A DNA stretch of 64,000 nucleotides from Bradyrhizobium sp. in8p8 (lineage in GTDB: Bacteria > Pseudomonadota > Alphaproteobacteria > Rhizobiales > Xanthobacteraceae). Positions 61,308 through 64,000 of this stretch are shown here, in pieces. Positions within the stretch are counted from its first letter, which is position 1; each line of letters begins with the position of its first letter. A model generated the notes under the pieces. The model saw only the letters and a list, made by a program, of their open reading frames with translations. It was not told the origin of the DNA and made no database searches. The DNA is taken from contig NZ_AUGD01000010.1 of the NCBI RefSeq assembly GCF_000426845.1, forward strand, positions 186,001 to 250,000, read 5' to 3'. The position numbers and the translations under genes were made by a program.

Positions 61308-61844
61308 ATGAAGACAATCTCGAAAAACGTGCTGCTCGCTGCGTTCGCTCTCGCGATCTCCGCCGCACCGGCGCTCGCCGACGACGTGAAGGCCGGCGAT
61401 CTCGTCATCTCGCAGGCGTGGAGCCGTGCGACTCCGGGCGGCGCAAAGGTTGCCGGCGGCTATCTCGTTATCGAGAACAAGGGGACGGCGCCGGACAGGC
61501 TGGTCAGCGTCTCCGCCGATATTGCGGGCAAGTCCGAGATCCACGAGATGGCAATGGATAACGGCGTGATGAAGATGCGAGCGCTCGACAAGGGACTGGT
61601 GATCGACCCCGGCAAGACCGTGAAGCTTGCGCCCGGCGGCTATCACCTCATGCTCCAGGAGTTGAAGGGCCCGTTCAAGCAGGGCGACAAGGTGCCGGTG
61701 ATGCTGCAATTCGAGAAGGCCGGCAATGTTGCCGTCTCCCTCGACGTCCAGGGCGTCGGCGCGCAGTCGCCGGGCGACGCCGGGCATTCAGGTCATATGG
61801 ACATGAAGAAAATGCCGGATCATTCGGGAATGAAGATGAAGTGA
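61308..61844 (+). CDS. PCu(A)C-family periplasmic copper chaperone
   Basis: The 178-residue protein has a signal peptide (LLAAFALAISAAPALA). The copper site follows the family pattern, with His79, Met81 and Met90 (SEIHEMAMDNGVMKM) and His113/Met115 (GGYHLML). A His/Met-rich tail (GHSGHMDMKKMPDHSGMKMK) offers further Cu ligands, as in several rhizobial PCu(A)C proteins. It delivers Cu(I) to the cytochrome oxidase CuA centre. It is last in the cluster and is followed by a hairpin at 61931. Confidence 0.94.
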   Translation: MKTISKNVLLAAFALAISAAPALADDVKAGDLVISQAWSRATPGGAKVAGGYLVIENKGTAPDRLVSVSADIAGKSEIHEMAMDNGVMKMRALDKGLVIDPGKTVKLAPGGYHLMLQELKGPFKQGDKVPVMLQFEKAGNVAVSLDVQGVGAQSPGDAGHSGHMDMKKMPDHSGMKMK

Positions 61845-61930
61845 GGCGGATCTGGCCGGCCGCTGCACGTGCGGATCGACGGGCGGGTAGCCGATTTGCA
61901 GTAGGCCGCGCTGGACGACGTTCTTGAACC

Positions 61931-61962
61931 GAAGCCGCCGTGAGGTTGCCCACGGCGGCTTC
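61931..61962 (+). terminator. 12-bp stem hairpin after the copper-type cluster
   Basis: GAAGCCGCCGTG (61931-61942) pairs perfectly with CACGGCGGCTTC (61951-61962) around an 8-nt loop, between the PCu(A)C gene and proS. No T-run follows, so termination may be weak or factor-dependent. Confidence 0.55.
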
Positions 61963-62096
61963 GAGCTGAACCTGAAGCCGACGGAAAAATGACAAGGAAT
62001 TTCGCGGCGTTAGCGGCTTTTCCTCATTCCCGGCCTTGTGTTTTCGCTCCCAATCCGGTTTCACTGCAGGCGATCACTGATTCCCAGAGTATTACC

Positions 62097-63416
62097 ATGC
62101 GGTTGTCGCGGTTCTTTCTGCCCATCCTGAAGGAAAACCCGAAAGAGGCGGAGATCGTCTCGCATCGACTGATGCTTCGCGCCGGCATGATTCGGCAGGA
62201 GGCGGCCGGCATCTATGCCTGGCTGCCGCTCGGCTTTCGCGTGCTCAAGAAGATCGAGCAGATCGTGCGTGAGGAGCAGGACCGCTCCGGGGCGATCGAG
62301 GTCTTGATGCCGACGCTGCAGCTCGCCGATCTCTGGCGCGAGAGCGGCCGTTATGACGCCTATGGGCCGGAGATGCTGCGCATTGCCGATCGCCACAAGC
62401 GCGAGCTGCTGTATGGACCGACCAACGAGGAAATGATCACCGAGATCTTCCGCGCCTACGTGAAGTCCTACAAGAACCTGCCGCTGAATCTCTATCATAT
62501 CCAATGGAAATTTCGCGACGAGCAGCGTCCGCGTTTCGGCGTGATGCGCGGCCGCGAGTTCCTGATGAAAGACGCCTATTCGTTCGACCTTAACGAGGCC
62601 GCGGCGCGCGTCGCCTACAACAAGATGTTCGTCGCCTATTTGCGCACCTTCGCGCGGATGGGGCTGAAGGCGATTCCGATGCGGGCCGAGACCGGCCCGA
62701 TCGGCGGCGATCTCAGCCACGAGTTCATCGTGCTGGCCGAGACCGGGGAATCCGGCGTATTCATCAACCGTGACGTGCTGGACCTGCCGGTGCCGGGCGA
62801 GGACGTCGATTATGAGAGCGATTTGACGCCGATCATCAAGCAATGGACCTCGGTCTATGCGGCGACCGAGGACGTCCACGACGCCGCTCGCTTCGAGCGG
62901 GAGGTGCCGGCGGACAAGCGCGTCAACACCCGCGGCATCGAGGTCGGCCAGATCTTCTATTTCGGCACGAAATATTCCGAGCCGATGAAGGCGCTGGTAG
63001 CGGGGCCCGACGGTGTTGATGTGCCGATCCATGGCGGCTCCTACGGCGTCGGCGTCTCGCGCCTGTTAGGTGCCATCATCGAGGCCTGCCATGACGATGC
63101 CGGCATCAAATGGCCCGAGGCCGTGGCGCCGTTCCGCGTCTCGATCCTCAACCTCAAGCAGGGCGACGCCGCGGTCGATGCGGCAAGCGAGAAGCTTTAT
63201 GCCGAACTCACGGCCAAGGGGGTCGACGTGCTGTACGACGACACCGACCAGCGCGCCGGCGCCAAGTTCGCCGCCGCCGATCTGATCGGCATCCCCTGGC
63301 AAATCATGATCGGGCCGAAGGGCCTCGCCGACGGCAAGGTCGAGATCAAGCGGCGAAGTGACGGCTCCCGCGAGACCATGTCGCCTGCGGATGCGGTCGC
63401 CCGCCTGGTCGGCTGA
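62097..63416 (+). CDS. proS: Prolyl-tRNA synthetase, short alphaproteobacterial type
   Basis: From ATG 62097 the enzyme is 439 residues, the length of forms lacking the editing insertion found in 570-residue ProRS. Class II motifs: motif 2 FRDEQRPRFGVMRGREFLMK (about 140-159) and motif 3 GSYGVGVSRLLGAIIE; the anticodon-binding domain is at about 345-439 (DTDQRAGAKFAAADLIGIPW). The longer open frame from 61989 adds 36 residues with no homology. Standard housekeeping gene next to lolC/E. Confidence 0.95.
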   Translation: MRLSRFFLPILKENPKEAEIVSHRLMLRAGMIRQEAAGIYAWLPLGFRVLKKIEQIVREEQDRSGAIEVLMPTLQLADLWRESGRYDAYGPEMLRIADRHKRELLYGPTNEEMITEIFRAYVKSYKNLPLNLYHIQWKFRDEQRPRFGVMRGREFLMKDAYSFDLNEAAARVAYNKMFVAYLRTFARMGLKAIPMRAETGPIGGDLSHEFIVLAETGESGVFINRDVLDLPVPGEDVDYESDLTPIIKQWTSVYAATEDVHDAARFEREVPADKRVNTRGIEVGQIFYFGTKYSEPMKALVAGPDGVDVPIHGGSYGVGVSRLLGAIIEACHDDAGIKWPEAVAPFRVSILNLKQGDAAVDAASEKLYAELTAKGVDVLYDDTDQRAGAKFAAADLIGIPWQIMIGPKGLADGKVEIKRRSDGSRETMSPADAVARLVG

Positions 63417-63489
63417 ATATTGTTCATCGCGCGATATCGAGGCCGCCAATCCGGCCACAATTGACCCCGAATCATGGGATTATCGAGCG

Positions 63490-64000
63490 ATGGATGAGAC
63501 CATGACCGAGACCGTGCAAACCGCGCCTTTTGCGCCATTCGAGTGGATGCTGTCGGCGCGCTATTTGCGGGCGCGCCGCAAGGAGGGATTCATCTCGGTT
63601 ATCGCCGGGTTCTCCTTTCTCGGCATCATGCTGGGCGTGGCGACGCTGATCATCGTCATGGCGGTCATGAACGGCTTTCGCAAGGAACTGCTCGACAAGA
63701 TCCTGGGGCTCAACGGCCACATCCTTGTCCAGCCGCTGGAATCGCCGCTGACGGACTGGAAGGACGTCGCCGACCGCCTCAGTCAAGTCGAGGGCATCCG
63801 GCTCGCTGCGCCCGTAGTGGATGGTCAGGCGCTGGCATCATCGCCCTGGAACGCATCCGGCGTCCTCGTGCGGGGCATCCGCTCCGACGATCTCAACAAT
63901 CTCACCTCGATCGCCAAGAACATCAAGCAGGGCTCGCTCGAAGGCTTCGACGAAGGGCAGGGCGTTGCGATCGGCCGGCGGCTCGCCGACCAGCTGTCGC
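63490..64000 (+). CDS. Lipoprotein-releasing system permease LolC/E (5' part)
   Basis: The window holds the first 170 codons from ATG 63490; an internal ATG at 63502 is also possible. The N-terminus has the family's EWMLSARYLRARRKEGFISV and first TM (VIAGFSFLGIMLGVATLIIV), then the periplasmic domain (NGHILVQPLESPLTDWKDVA). It is the membrane part of the LolCDE exporter of outer-membrane lipoproteins; LolC versus LolE cannot be decided in a family that often has one fused copy in alphaproteobacteria. lolD presumably follows outside the window. Confidence 0.9.
   Translation, partial: MDETMTETVQTAPFAPFEWMLSARYLRARRKEGFISVIAGFSFLGIMLGVATLIIVMAVMNGFRKELLDKILGLNGHILVQPLESPLTDWKDVADRLSQVEGIRLAAPVVDGQALASSPWNASGVLVRGIRSDDLNNLTSIAKNIKQGSLEGFDEGQGVAIGRRLADQLS

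Overview
The window reads as a chromosomal segment of a high-GC alphaproteobacterium, most probably Bradyrhizobium or a close relative. The grounds are a 14-gene nuoA-N operon followed directly by birA, rnj (RNase J), mce and a DUF1467 gene, an alphaproteobacterial short prolyl-tRNA synthetase followed by lolC/E, abundant GC-rich third positions, and short intergenic repeats of a type I associate with Bradyrhizobium. This is recognition from sequence alone; no database search was possible.

Layout. 1-153 is the tail of a probable methyltransferase. 318-6742 (minus) is a CzcCBA-type RND heavy-metal exporter with a His-rich CDF exporter, preceded by small ORFs. 7789-8764 (plus) holds a 24-residue membrane peptide and a PhnA-like membrane protein. 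8817-10486 (minus) carries pepT and an HU protein. 10680-20592 is an integrative element of about 9.8 kb in tRNA-Asp. It has a 52-bp direct repeat at its ends, four copies of a decamer that look like integrase arm sites, an iteron-like repeat region beside a winged-helix replication-type protein, an HK97-type capsid gene, a papain/transglutaminase-like protein, a beta-helix spike, two minus-strand genes, three DNA-binding regulators and a tyrosine integrase. No portal, terminase or tail assembly genes are present. 20753-23610 holds a small secreted or membrane protein and a TonB-dependent siderophore receptor. 24303-39893 is the complex I operon, interrupted by an FkbM methyltransferase gene (between nuoD and nuoE) and a small membrane protein gene (between nuoE and nuoF). 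39895-44170 carries birA, rnj, mce, a DUF1467 gene, a small anchored protein and a methyltransferase.

44270-45018 (minus) has GlsB- and YidB-like genes. 45334-46620 is mtnK. A Bug-type binding protein, two MaoC-like hydratase subunits and a divergent IclR regulator (46751-49690) follow; a decayed copy of the mtnK 3' end lies beyond them, so this block looks inserted or rearranged. 50007-51916 has an internally shortened LysR regulator, a Rid-family protein without the catalytic Arg, and an ATC-hydrolase-like protein. 52160-55743 (minus) is a complete ribose-type ABC importer. 56672-61844 is a copper-type uptake and chaperone cluster: DUF2946-like protein, TonB receptor, BNR/sialidase-like protein, thioredoxin-like protein and PCu(A)C chaperone. 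The window ends with proS and the start of lolC/E.

The two metal systems are opposite in kind. The RND/CDF set exports divalent Zn/Co/Cd/Ni-type cations, judged from its TM4 motif. The 57-62 kb set probably imports and delivers copper, for example to cytochrome oxidases that complex I feeds. The most unusual segment is the 9.8-kb tRNA-Asp element, which encodes a capsid but no packaging machinery, so it is either a prophage relic or a satellite-like element.
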